Below the pieces are notes generated by a model. The model saw only the letters and a program-made list of their open reading frames with translations. It was not told the DNA's origin and ran no database searches. A program made the position numbers and the translations under genes. A stretch of DNA of 64,000 nucleotides, taken from positions 1-64,000 of the forward strand of contig NZ_FQXE01000008.1 of NCBI RefSeq assembly GCF_900129885.1, written 5' to 3'. Below, piece by piece: positions 13,880 through 21,679 of the stretch (position 1 is its first letter; each line of letters opens with the position of its first letter). The DNA comes from Pollutimonas bauzanensis (GTDB taxonomy: Bacteria > Pseudomonadota > Gammaproteobacteria > Burkholderiales > Burkholderiaceae_B).

Positions 13880-15857
13880 AGGCCTAATCGTCGCGTTTTT
13901 GCTGATCATCGCCGGCTTGTTGATGGCGCTGCTGCGCTGGAGCATGCCCGCTCGGTGGCTAATTAGCGCAGGGGCTGCGGCCGGCGTTGTGACGGCAGCA
14001 ACCACACTGCCACACGGTAGCGCGGCGCTGATCTTGCCTTTTACGCTGGCCGGCCAGACGGTGACGCTCAGTTACGCCACTGAGGCGCTTTGGTTGATGG
14101 GGTTTGGACTAATGCCTGCTGTGTTGGCGATAGGGCTGTGTAGCCCGATAGTGCTCGCGCGACCCGGTTGGTTGGTTGGGGCCGCCATGTCGCTACTGGG
14201 CGCGTTGGGCATCTATGGCGTGCAGGACGCCTATTCCTTTTTGATTTCCTGGGAACTCATGAGCTTAGGCGGGGCCATCATGCTGTTGGCCGAACGGCTC
14301 TCCAAAGACTATGGCAAGGCCGTCTTATTCATGTTGGCGCTATTGGAGTTCGGTACGGTAGCGATCCTAGTCGCCTTTTTGCTGCTGGGCCATGCGAGCG
14401 GGAACAGCATGGACTTTGCTGGATTTCCCGCAGGCGCGCATGCCTTGTCTAGTGATGGTCGCATTCTGGTCGGCGCCTTGTTGGTCGTCGGTTTTGGCGC
14501 GAAGCTGGGGCTCTTGCCGTTCTACGAGTGGTTTCCTGGCGCCTATGCCTGCGGTAGCGGGGCATCGGGCGCGATCTTGTCTGGCGTAGTGTTAAACGCC
14601 GCTTTCTTTGCGCTGTCGCGCGGCTTGGTGCAATGGTTGCCAAGCGAGGGCGAGTGGCTATTCGCCCTGGGCACAGGCATTACCGTTATCGGGGTTTTCT
14701 CGGCCATTCTTGCGGCGTTTCACGCCTTCCAGCAAGACGATTGGCGGCGCTTACTTTCGTTCTCGACCGCTGAAAACGCGTCCATTGCCGTCACCGTATT
14801 GGGTGCTTGTCTGATTTTTCGGGAGAATGCTCAATTCGATTTGGCTGCTCTGGCCTGGACCGTTGCACTTTTGCATTTGGCAGGCCATGCGCTGGCCAAG
14901 GGCGGCCTTTTTCTCTGCGCCGATGGTATTTATAGGGCCGCAGCGGGGTATGGCATCGTGCAGGGTGGATGGCTGCGCAAGGCGGGCGTCGCCTTCGGCG
15001 TGGGGGCCTTGTTTTGCACTATGAGTCTGGCGGCCGTTCCGCCACAAATGGGTTTTGTCAGCGAATGGTTCGTTTTTCAAACGCTGTTTCAGGGGTTTCA
15101 TCTTGGCAACTTGGGTGGCAAGCTTCTGCTCGCCCTGGCTGGGGCGGGCTTGGCACTTACCGCCGCTGTCGCGTTGGCGACCTCTATTAAGTTATTCGGC
15201 GTTGGACTGCTGGGCGCTCCCAGGCAGATAGATCAAGCCGGTATTAGCCGCCGTTACTGTTGGTGTGTTCTGTTGCTCGGGGTGGCTGTTCTGGCGTCTG
15301 CCACCGGCCTGCCGATATGGCTAGGCGCCCTGGACGATGTGGAATTCACCCGGTTTGGTGCGCATGGCGCCCTGGCAATGATGAATGGATGGGTGTTGGT
15401 GCCGTTAACCGATACCTTTGCCTTTATCTCGCCTTCCATGCTGATGATCGCGATGCCACTGTTGGCCATTTTGCCATTGCTTTTGCTGCTCAACATTCGC
15501 CGTCACCGAATTCGCCGCGCACGGGTCTGGTATGGAGGCATGATCGAAGATCCTCAGTGCGCGGCCACTACCTCGCTGAGTTTTTCCAATGCCATGCGCA
15601 CGGTATATCGCCTCATCTATCGGCCCACACAGGATACAACGCGCGAGCACCGGACCAATGCTTACTTCGTGCAAAAAGTCGATTTTCACCACGATGTGGC
15701 CAAGATGTTTGACCCTTGGTTGTTCAAGCCAATTCAACAGGTTGTCTGGAAACTGGCGGGGCGGCTGCGAGCTTTGCAGTCCGGCGATCTGAATTTTTAC
15801 CTGGCGCTCATCGGAGCTTTGCTAATCGTAATTCTATTCTTGACCTTGTTGCAATGA
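13872..15857 (+). CDS. HyfB-like antiporter subunit of an Ehr complex (NuoL type)
   Basis: A 661-residue membrane protein of about 16 helices, the larger ion-translocating subunit related to HyfB/HycC and NuoL. Key stretches are FLISWELMSLGGAIMLL (helix 5 Glu), GFGAKLGLLPFYEWFPGAYACGSGASGAILSGVVLNAAF (helix 7 Lys and helix 8) and QDDWRRLLSFSTAENASIAVTVLG. The C-terminal part (from about residue 540) contains the hydrophilic segment RVWYGGMIEDPQCAATTSLSFSNAMR and a last helix, matching HyfB rather than NuoL's lateral helix. It starts within the end of the fused small-subunit gene. With HyfF it gives the complex two antiporter modules. Confidence 0.86.
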   Translation: MPEGLIVAFLLIIAGLLMALLRWSMPARWLISAGAAAGVVTAATTLPHGSAALILPFTLAGQTVTLSYATEALWLMGFGLMPAVLAIGLCSPIVLARPGWLVGAAMSLLGALGIYGVQDAYSFLISWELMSLGGAIMLLAERLSKDYGKAVLFMLALLEFGTVAILVAFLLLGHASGNSMDFAGFPAGAHALSSDGRILVGALLVVGFGAKLGLLPFYEWFPGAYACGSGASGAILSGVVLNAAFFALSRGLVQWLPSEGEWLFALGTGITVIGVFSAILAAFHAFQQDDWRRLLSFSTAENASIAVTVLGACLIFRENAQFDLAALAWTVALLHLAGHALAKGGLFLCADGIYRAAAGYGIVQGGWLRKAGVAFGVGALFCTMSLAAVPPQMGFVSEWFVFQTLFQGFHLGNLGGKLLLALAGAGLALTAAVALATSIKLFGVGLLGAPRQIDQAGISRRYCWCVLLLGVAVLASATGLPIWLGALDDVEFTRFGAHGALAMMNGWVLVPLTDTFAFISPSMLMIAMPLLAILPLLLLLNIRRHRIRRARVWYGGMIEDPQCAATTSLSFSNAMRTVYRLIYRPTQDTTREHRTNAYFVQKVDFHHDVAKMFDPWLFKPIQQVVWKLAGRLRALQSGDLNFYLALIGALLIVILFLTLLQ

Positions 15858-15867
15858 GGAAGTGGCC

Positions 15868-17403
15868 ATGACGTTTAGCAGCATACTTTTTCCTCGGATC
15901 GAAGACAGTATGACAAAGGAAAGCGCGGACGCTCCGGAATTCTTTGTCGATTTAAACCTCGACCAGATAGTCGCTGCTATCACCGCAGGCGCGGACGAGT
16001 ACAACTTACCGCCATTTTTTCATGTTTCTTTGGGCGATATGGAAACCATCACGTATCGAAATGAGGTAATGCAGGATCTCGAAGACCCCACGGCGATGGC
16101 GTGTGTAAACGCCTTTGCGCAAAGCATGCGCACCATGCGCGAACATATTAAGCAATCCGGAAAGCTCTCTTATAAGTATCAGAAGGAATGGTGGTTTCTG
16201 GATGCGGTGCAAATCTACTGCGAGGCCGTGAGTACGCTTGCGCGGGATTTATCACATTGCAATTTGGCGTCTGCTGGCGGCTTGGGGTTATGTGACTATT
16301 TGGCAAGCTATACAGGGTCCGAACCATTTACGTCACTGCTGCAAGAGACCACGCAACTTAAAGCAGATTTGTCTGCCGTTCAATACTGCATGCGTATAAA
16401 GGGCGCCACCATCGAGGTTCAAAAATACGGATCCCAAGCGGACTATAGTGCGAGCGTCGAAAAAACGTTCGAAAAGTTCAAGCGGGGAGCGGTGAAGGAC
16501 TACAAGGCCAAGTTTATCGAGTGGCCCGATATGAATCATGTTGAGGCTCAGGTGCTTGAGTTCGTCGCGCAGCTGAATCCGGAACTCTTTGAGCGCCTGG
16601 ACGATTATTGTGTGACGCATGGCGACTATTTGGATCCGACGATTGCCGTTTTCGATCGCGAAGTACAGTTTTATGTCGCTTATCTTGGCTACGTCGCCGT
16701 GCTCAAGCAGGCCGGATTGACGTTTTGCTACGCAAAGGTTTCGGATCAAACGAAAGCAGTGCTTGCTGATGAGTGCTTTGACCTGGCCTTGGCCCACAAA
16801 CTCATTCACGATAAGTCCGCCGTTGTATGCAACGACTTCTACTTGAGCGGCCCGGAGCGTATCTTCGTTGTGTCAGGACCCAACAATGGCGGCAAAACGA
16901 CGTTCGCACGCACTTTCGGACAATTGCACTACATGGCAAGTCTGGGATGTCCCGTGGCCGGCAGACAGGCGCAGCTCTTTCACTTTGACCGATTGTTTGC
17001 ACATTTCGAAAGAGAAGAGAATATCAAAAACTTGAGGGGTAAATTGCAGGATGACCTGGTCCGAATTCATAGCATTCTGGAAAAGGCGTCACCAAACAGC
17101 ATCGTCATCATGAACGAAATATTTACCTCCACCACGTCGCAAGACGCCCTGTTTTTGAGCAAATATGTGTTGGAAGAAATCATAAAGCGGGATTTGCTCT
17201 GCGTGTGCGTGACGTTCCTGGATGAGTTGTCTTCCATGAGCGAAAAAACCGTGAGCGTAGTCAGCACCATCGTCCCTAAAAACCCAACGCTGCGGACTTA
17301 CAAACTGGTAAGAAAGCCCTCCGATGGACTGGCTTATGCGCTATCCCTGGCTGAAAAATACCGGCTTACCTACGCCTTATTACAGGAGCGGCTGAAATCA
17401 TGA
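15868..17403 (+). CDS. MutS-like ATPase A, riboswitch operon
   Basis: A 511-residue protein containing the MutS core/lever and C-terminal ABC-type ATPase domains but no N-terminal mismatch-binding domain and no FxE motif, so it is not a mismatch repair MutS. Walker A is GPNNGGKTTF (about residues 337-346); the signature region follows; Walker B ends in MNE (Asn416-Glu417) where MutS has Asp-Glu, and the following IFTSTTSQDA aligns with the GRGTSTxDG loop. I choose ATG 15868, which has GAGGA seven bases upstream, over the GTG at 15862. It follows HyfB by ten bases, and its end overlaps a second MutS-like gene of exactly the same length. Function in fluoride stress is unknown. Confidence 0.8.
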   Translation: MTFSSILFPRIEDSMTKESADAPEFFVDLNLDQIVAAITAGADEYNLPPFFHVSLGDMETITYRNEVMQDLEDPTAMACVNAFAQSMRTMREHIKQSGKLSYKYQKEWWFLDAVQIYCEAVSTLARDLSHCNLASAGGLGLCDYLASYTGSEPFTSLLQETTQLKADLSAVQYCMRIKGATIEVQKYGSQADYSASVEKTFEKFKRGAVKDYKAKFIEWPDMNHVEAQVLEFVAQLNPELFERLDDYCVTHGDYLDPTIAVFDREVQFYVAYLGYVAVLKQAGLTFCYAKVSDQTKAVLADECFDLALAHKLIHDKSAVVCNDFYLSGPERIFVVSGPNNGGKTTFARTFGQLHYMASLGCPVAGRQAQLFHFDRLFAHFEREENIKNLRGKLQDDLVRIHSILEKASPNSIVIMNEIFTSTTSQDALFLSKYVLEEIIKRDLLCVCVTFLDELSSMSEKTVSVVSTIVPKNPTLRTYKLVRKPSDGLAYALSLAEKYRLTYALLQERLKS

Positions 17404-18935
17404 AGGCTCTTCTCATGTATAAAGATCGCGATTTTGATTTACACCAGACTTTGCCCATGAATGAGCAGGCCCTCACACAGGATCTTGAACTGACCACCTT
17501 GTTTACTGCGATGGCGCTTGAGGACAAATTCTTGTTCGATGTGACACGGCAAGCGATCCTGTCGAGTGTGGGTAACGATGTGGACACTATCCTGTATCGC
17601 CAAAGCGTGCTTAAAGATTGCCTGAAACATCCTGAGCTTATAAAGCGTATCTATGCTATTACGCTACGCTCGATGGAACTGGAAAAGAAAGCGTATTACG
17701 GATTTTTTAGCAAGTATCCGGCCGCCATACTCAGTAGATCAATTGAAGTGCTTCAGGGTTTCGTTGGAACCTTGAAGGAGCTCAGGAGCATCGCCGAGCT
17801 CCAGGCGGATAAATTCGAGTCCGACGGTTTCGTTACTTTTTTTGCGATGCTGCGCACCGAGCTTAGCGATGACTATTTTGCCGAGATCCAGGAGCATTTG
17901 AAAACGTTGAAGTTTCGTGATGGCGTTTTGATCAGTGCGCAGCTAGACGATGGTAACAAGGGCGCCCATTACATACTTCGAGAGCTGCCACGCAGTACCG
18001 AGTGGTGGATAACAAGGCTTTTAAAGCAGATTTTTATCCGAAAAAAATCGGCCTACTCCTTTACCCTCGCGGATCGCGATGAAAACGGAGCCAGGGCATT
18101 ATCAGAGCTCAGAGACCGAGGCATCAATCTCGTCGCCAATGCGCTGGCGCAGTCGACCGATCATATCCTGAGTTTCTTTTGTCTGCTGCAGACTGAACTG
18201 GCCTTCTATATTGCCTGCTCGAACTTACATGCGAACCTGACTCAACAGCAGGAGCCAATATGCTTTCCCGTGCCCAAGGACAAACAGGAACGGAAACACG
18301 CTTTCACGGAACTCTATGATGTCTGTCTTGCGTTGCAGATGGGACACAGGATCGTCGGTAACGACCTGAATGCAGAAAATAAAAATTTGGTGATCATTAC
18401 TGGCGCTAACCAAGGGGGGAAATCGACTTTCCTACGTAGCCTAGGGTTGTCCCAGTTGATGATGCAATGCGGCATGTTCGTTGCAGCCGAATCGTTCAGC
18501 GCCAATGTTTGCGACGGCCTTTTTACACATTACAAGCGCGAAGAAGACGCAACAATGAAAAGCGGCAAGCTTGATGAAGAGCTCGCCAGAATGAGTGATA
18601 TCGTCGATCAGGCAGCGCCGCACACCGCGGATAGCTTGATGTTGTTCAACGAATCGTTTGCCGCTACGAACGAACGAGAAGGTTCGCAGATTGCCACACA
18701 GATCATGAACGCCCTGTTGGAACGTGGCGTCACGATCGTTTTTGTGACCCATATGTACGAACTTTCCCATGCTTTCTATGAAAGAAAAATGCCAAACGCC
18801 GTGTTTCTGCGAGCTGAACGCCAGAGCGGTGGCACGCGAACCTTTAAGCTAATTGAAGGCGAGCCTTTAAAAACAGGCTATGGTGAAGATCTCTATAAAG
18901 AAATCTTCAAAGACAAAGAAGCGCTTGGCGGATAA
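17400..18935 (+). CDS. MutS-like ATPase B, riboswitch operon
   Basis: A 511-residue paralogue of the preceding protein, coupled to it by an ATGA overlap. It has a mostly helical N-terminal two thirds, Walker A GANQGGKSTFLRS (about 335-347), and Walker B LMLFNESF (Asn417-Glu418) with the ATNEREGS loop, then VTHMYELSHAF as the His-switch region. As in its partner the Walker B Asp is Asn. MutS ATPases work as dimers with composite active sites, so A and B may form a heterodimer. No clamp or nuclease (Smr) domain is present. It is the last gene of the riboswitch 3 operon, and the next gene is convergent. Confidence 0.8.
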   Translation: MKALLMYKDRDFDLHQTLPMNEQALTQDLELTTLFTAMALEDKFLFDVTRQAILSSVGNDVDTILYRQSVLKDCLKHPELIKRIYAITLRSMELEKKAYYGFFSKYPAAILSRSIEVLQGFVGTLKELRSIAELQADKFESDGFVTFFAMLRTELSDDYFAEIQEHLKTLKFRDGVLISAQLDDGNKGAHYILRELPRSTEWWITRLLKQIFIRKKSAYSFTLADRDENGARALSELRDRGINLVANALAQSTDHILSFFCLLQTELAFYIACSNLHANLTQQQEPICFPVPKDKQERKHAFTELYDVCLALQMGHRIVGNDLNAENKNLVIITGANQGGKSTFLRSLGLSQLMMQCGMFVAAESFSANVCDGLFTHYKREEDATMKSGKLDEELARMSDIVDQAAPHTADSLMLFNESFAATNEREGSQIATQIMNALLERGVTIVFVTHMYELSHAFYERKMPNAVFLRAERQSGGTRTFKLIEGEPLKTGYGEDLYKEIFKDKEALGG

Positions 18936-19041
18936 CCCCATCAGTAGGAACTCATTGGCGCTACCCAAGCAGCATGGGTTGCAACGCTCTGATGGCACCC
19001 ATGCGTTATATGTCCATACCGCTTGGGCAGTCTGTTTTCAA

Positions 19042-19386
19042 CTATGTGCCCAACGCCATTTCCGCACGCATGAAAATGACTCGCGCCTGAGCAAGGTGGT
19101 GCTCGTGACGACGCAAAAAATCGCGCAGCTTTTCCTCTATATCAATGAGCTCTATGCAATGCGGATGAGAGGGATGAATCGTCTCCACGTGTCGGGCCGA
19201 CATGCGCTGACCTTTTAGATAGCCTGCATGTACTTGGTGAAAAATGACCTGCTCGATGCCTTCGCGCGCGGCATGGCGTAGCAGATGCGAAGCCAGCGAC
19301 GGACGAAAGAAGCGGTGTAGCTTGCGCGACGGCAGCGCTTTCTCGGCAGACTGGAAGTAAAACCGTAGAGCAACGATATTGCTCAT
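19042..19386 (-). CDS. DUF190-like protein, CLC-F-linked (divergent)
   Basis: A 114-residue protein that I assign to DUF190 from the pattern LASHLLRHAAREGIEQVIFHQVHAGYLKGQRMSARHVE, HPHCIELIDIEEKLRDFLRR and RVIFMRAEMAL, which aligns with the helix-loop-strand order of COG1993. It is much less similar to the other two DUF190 proteins of the island. Its ATG overlaps the stop of the CLC-F gene (ATGA), so the two are coupled under fluoride riboswitch 4. The N-terminal part (YFQSAEKALPSRKLHRFFRPS) corresponds to the flexible loop. Function unproven; a regulator or partner of the antiporter is plausible. Confidence 0.7.
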   Translation of the reverse strand: MSNIVALRFYFQSAEKALPSRKLHRFFRPSLASHLLRHAAREGIEQVIFHQVHAGYLKGQRMSARHVETIHPSHPHCIELIDIEEKLRDFLRRHEHHLAQARVIFMRAEMALGT

Positions 19387-20714
19387 GAAGAGCTCCTTTC
19401 TTCATTGTTAGCCGTGGTGGGTACGACAGGGGTAGCGCTCTTGCGAAATTCGGCCAAATCGGATAAACGCAGCCCTTCAGGAAAGAGGGCATGTTTGCCC
19501 AAACCCAGGCGTTGAGATCGATAGATCCCGGTGTGGCCGGAAAACAAATAACTAACGACACACGCCAATGCAGCAAATACGCCGATCTGCGGCCCGAATA
19601 ATTCAATGGCCATAATGGTGGATGCGATGGGTGTGTTGGCAGCGCCCGCGAATACCGCGACAAAACCAAGTCCCGCTAGTACGGGAAAAGGCAGGGGGAG
19701 CACATACGCCAGGGCATTACCCAGCGTGGCGCCTATATAAAACAAGGGTGTTACTTCACCCCCCTTGAACCCGGCCCCCAGCGTGAGCGCCGTAAAGCCC
19801 AATTTACCCAGAAAATCGTAGCCTGGCAGTGGCTGCTGGAAGGCTTGAACGATGGTGGGAATACCCAGACCCAAATACTTGTCAGCACCCAGGAAGATAG
19901 TTGCGAGTAATGCGACCACGGCACCGCCCAGCATCGGACGTAACGGCGGGAACTTGATATGCCGCTTGAACCAACGGCCCACGGCGTGCGTGATGTCGGC
20001 AAACAGCATTCCAACAAGACCAAATGCGACACCAGCCGCAAGAGTCGCGAGTAGTGTTATTGGCGAGACGGCCGGCACAAAAGGCACCGTGTAGAGCGTG
20101 TGATGAACACCCAGCAGTCCGGGTATCTGGTCACCAATGATCGCGGCGACTAGGCAGGGAAAGATAGCGTCGTAGCGTAAGCGGCCAATGGCCAGTACTT
20201 CCAGTCCGAAAATCGCGCCAGCAAGCGGCGTGCCAAATACCGACGAAAAACCGGCGCTGATGCCCGCCATCAATAAAATACGCCGGTCTTCCTTGTTTAG
20301 GCCAAACAAGTGGGTCAGCCGGTCCGCCAAGGCTCCGCCCATTTGCACAGCGGTTCCTTCGCGCCCCGCAGAACCCCCGAATAAATGCGTCGCGACTGTG
20401 CCGAGCAAGATAAGGGGGGTCATGCGCTTGGGGACAATGCGCTTAGGGTCATGAATTTCATCGATGAGAAGGTTGTTTCCTCCCTCGACCGATTGGCCAA
20501 GCCAGTGATAGACCCAACCGATCGCAAGCCCTGCAATGGGCAAAAGCCACAGGAGCCACGGATGCGCCAGGCGTGTGTCTGTCGCCCAATCAAGCGAAAC
20601 AAGCAGGACAGCGGACGCCAAGCCTGCCAAGGCGCCGGCCAGTGAGGAAAGAGCCAGCCAACGTACAACAATTGAGAGCATCGCTAACTGCTCAGGAGGT
20701 TTTTTCTTCTTCAT
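19383..20714 (-). CDS. CLC-F type fluoride/proton antiporter
   Basis: A 443-residue CLC membrane protein. Selectivity and gating segments are QSVEGGNNLLIDEIHDP, FGGSAGREGTAVQMGG (external gating Glu in GREG), GTPLAGAIFGLEVL, GAGFKGGEVTPLFYIGA and FAGAANTPIASTIMAIELFG. GGEVTP in place of the chloride-type GxFxP and GGNN in place of the GSGxP segment are typical of the fluoride-specific CLC-F clade, which exchanges fluoride for protons and has been annotated eriC. I start at 20714 (MKKKKPPEQL) because the longer frame would begin inside the riboswitch terminator; an ATG at residue 12 is possible. Riboswitch 4 with a clean terminator precedes it, and a DUF190-like gene follows. Confidence 0.9.
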   Translation of the reverse strand: MKKKKPPEQLAMLSIVVRWLALSSLAGALAGLASAVLLVSLDWATDTRLAHPWLLWLLPIAGLAIGWVYHWLGQSVEGGNNLLIDEIHDPKRIVPKRMTPLILLGTVATHLFGGSAGREGTAVQMGGALADRLTHLFGLNKEDRRILLMAGISAGFSSVFGTPLAGAIFGLEVLAIGRLRYDAIFPCLVAAIIGDQIPGLLGVHHTLYTVPFVPAVSPITLLATLAAGVAFGLVGMLFADITHAVGRWFKRHIKFPPLRPMLGGAVVALLATIFLGADKYLGLGIPTIVQAFQQPLPGYDFLGKLGFTALTLGAGFKGGEVTPLFYIGATLGNALAYVLPLPFPVLAGLGFVAVFAGAANTPIASTIMAIELFGPQIGVFAALACVVSYLFSGHTGIYRSQRLGLGKHALFPEGLRLSDLAEFRKSATPVVPTTANNEERSSS

Positions 20715-20769
20715 GAGAACCAGGAATGTGAAAATTGACACACAAAACCTGGACAGCGGACACGGCAAT

Positions 20770-20810
20770 AAAAAATGCCTACAACTTCCCTGTCCAGGAA
20801 CTTGTAGGCA
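20770..20810 (-). terminator. Riboswitch-linked intrinsic terminator of the CLC-F gene
   Basis: Minus-strand TGCCTACA (20810-20803) pairs with TGTAGGCA (20783-20776), followed by six U residues (20775-20770). The 5' arm overlaps the aptamer 3' strand. The arms are identical to those of the MFS terminator at 6325-6364. Confidence 0.87.
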
Positions 20811-20855
20811 TCATCAGCCGCAGAGCGCGGCGGTTAGCGGAGGAATGCCATCTCC
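20804..20855 (-). promoter_or_regulatory. Fluoride riboswitch (crcB motif) 4, upstream of CLC-F
   Basis: Minus-strand GGAGATGGCATTCCTCC, GCTAACC, a GCCGCG/CGCGGC-type hairpin and CTGATGATGCCTAC. All conserved elements of the fluoride aptamer are present, and the 3' strand is shared with the terminator, so fluoride should switch transcription on. Confidence 0.94.
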
Positions 20856-20866
20856 GTTGGGTGCGA

Positions 20867-20896
20867 ATTATATAGTGTTTTTTCGTAACCTGCCAA
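20867..20896 (-). promoter_or_regulatory. Promoter of the CLC-F operon
   Basis: On the minus strand TTGGCA (20896-20891) and a perfect TATAAT (20872-20867) with an 18-base spacer, about 12 bases before the aptamer. This is the clearest sigma-70 promoter in the island. Confidence 0.7.
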
Positions 20897-20985
20897 AGGA
20901 TCTTGAAGCCGATACTCGATAATCAGCACTAACATGTGAGTACTCAAGGAAATGAATAACGCAGCAGTTTCGCAAGGACATTGCT

Positions 20986-21366
20986 ATGAAAACTACCACC
21001 TCAACTTGCCCATTCTGCAGTGCCAACGACGACGTATTACTAAAAAACAGTCATGCCTATGTCCGACGCGATATCAATCCGGTGACACCGGGCCATCTGC
21101 TCGTCATTCCGTTCCGTCATGTCGCTAGTTATTTCGATACCACCGACCAAGAGCGTATGGCATTGCTGCAATTGCTCACCGCCTCCAAAGCCTGGCTGGT
21201 GCAGAATCATGCGCCGGCAGGTTACAACATTGGTATCAATGTGGGTGAAGTCGCCGGCCAGACCATTCCCCATGTACATATTCATCTGATCCCGCGTTAC
21301 GTCGGCGACGTGGACAATCCACGCGGCGGCGTGCGCGGCGTGATACCAGCGAAACAATCCTACTAA
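20986..21366 (+). CDS. HIT-family nucleotide hydrolase
   Basis: A 126-residue HIT protein. The catalytic histidine triad is HVHIHLIPR near residue 100, the N-terminus has the CPFC pair common to bacterial Hint-like proteins, and INPVTPGHLLVIPFRHV is the usual substrate-loop strand. Family members hydrolyse nucleoside phosphoramidates or dinucleoside polyphosphates; notably some HIT enzymes act on fluorinated adenylates such as AMP-F formed in presence of fluoride, so a link to fluoride is conceivable, but that is inference. The ATG is preceded by aagga. It is divergent from CLC-F and upstream of riboswitch 5; I see no aptamer in front of it. Confidence 0.85.
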   Translation: MKTTTSTCPFCSANDDVLLKNSHAYVRRDINPVTPGHLLVIPFRHVASYFDTTDQERMALLQLLTASKAWLVQNHAPAGYNIGINVGEVAGQTIPHVHIHLIPRYVGDVDNPRGGVRGVIPAKQSY

Positions 21367-21415
21367 GGGTGCGAGAGCAGATCACGTTACCGTCGCCATT
21401 TTTCGTAATCGGTGC

Positions 21416-21421
21416 TAGGAT
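21416..21421 (+). promoter_or_regulatory. Candidate -10 element before riboswitch 5
   Basis: An extended -10 (TGC TAGGAT, hexamer at 21416-21421) with a weak -35 TCGCCA at 21393-21398, 17 bases apart, places a transcription start at about the first base of the aptamer. Confidence 0.4.
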
Positions 21422-21429
21422 TCAGATAC

Positions 21430-21483
21430 GGAGATGGCATACCTCCTATCCCAACCGCTGGATTCCCAGCTGATGATGCCTAC
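21430..21483 (+). promoter_or_regulatory. Fluoride riboswitch (crcB motif) 5, upstream of enolase
   Basis: GGAGATGGCATACCTCC, TATCCCAACC, a CTGG/CCAG hairpin and CTGATGATGCCTAC form a complete aptamer. CTACGA (21480-21485) can pair with TCGTAG (21503-21508), overlapping the aptamer end, but there is no U tract. The remaining leader to the enolase ATG is almost 200 bases (21484-21679) with no further feature I can name. Confidence 0.9.
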
Positions 21484-21679
21484 GAATTTCTTACTCAGGA
21501 GATCGTAGTGCGCTGTCCATTACTTCCCCACAACTTCGTTGCGCATCCCGCTCATTTTTCCGGGCGCTCTCTCTTGTATTCGACGCAATGCAATACGGTT
21601 ACGCACCGTCCGCGCCTAATTAAGGCGGGACTGGTTGCACGCTGGCTACCCGTTAAATCGGTTTCATCGAGAGGCGATC

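Noticed and set aside
8434-15857. Hydrogenase-4 or formate hydrogenlyase
   Set aside because: The large subunit lacks both CxxC nickel motifs and no formate dehydrogenase or maturation genes are present, so I call it Ehr-like instead.
15868-18935. DNA mismatch repair MutS
   Set aside because: No mismatch-recognition domain, half the usual length and an Asn in Walker B; only the ATPase and core regions are related.
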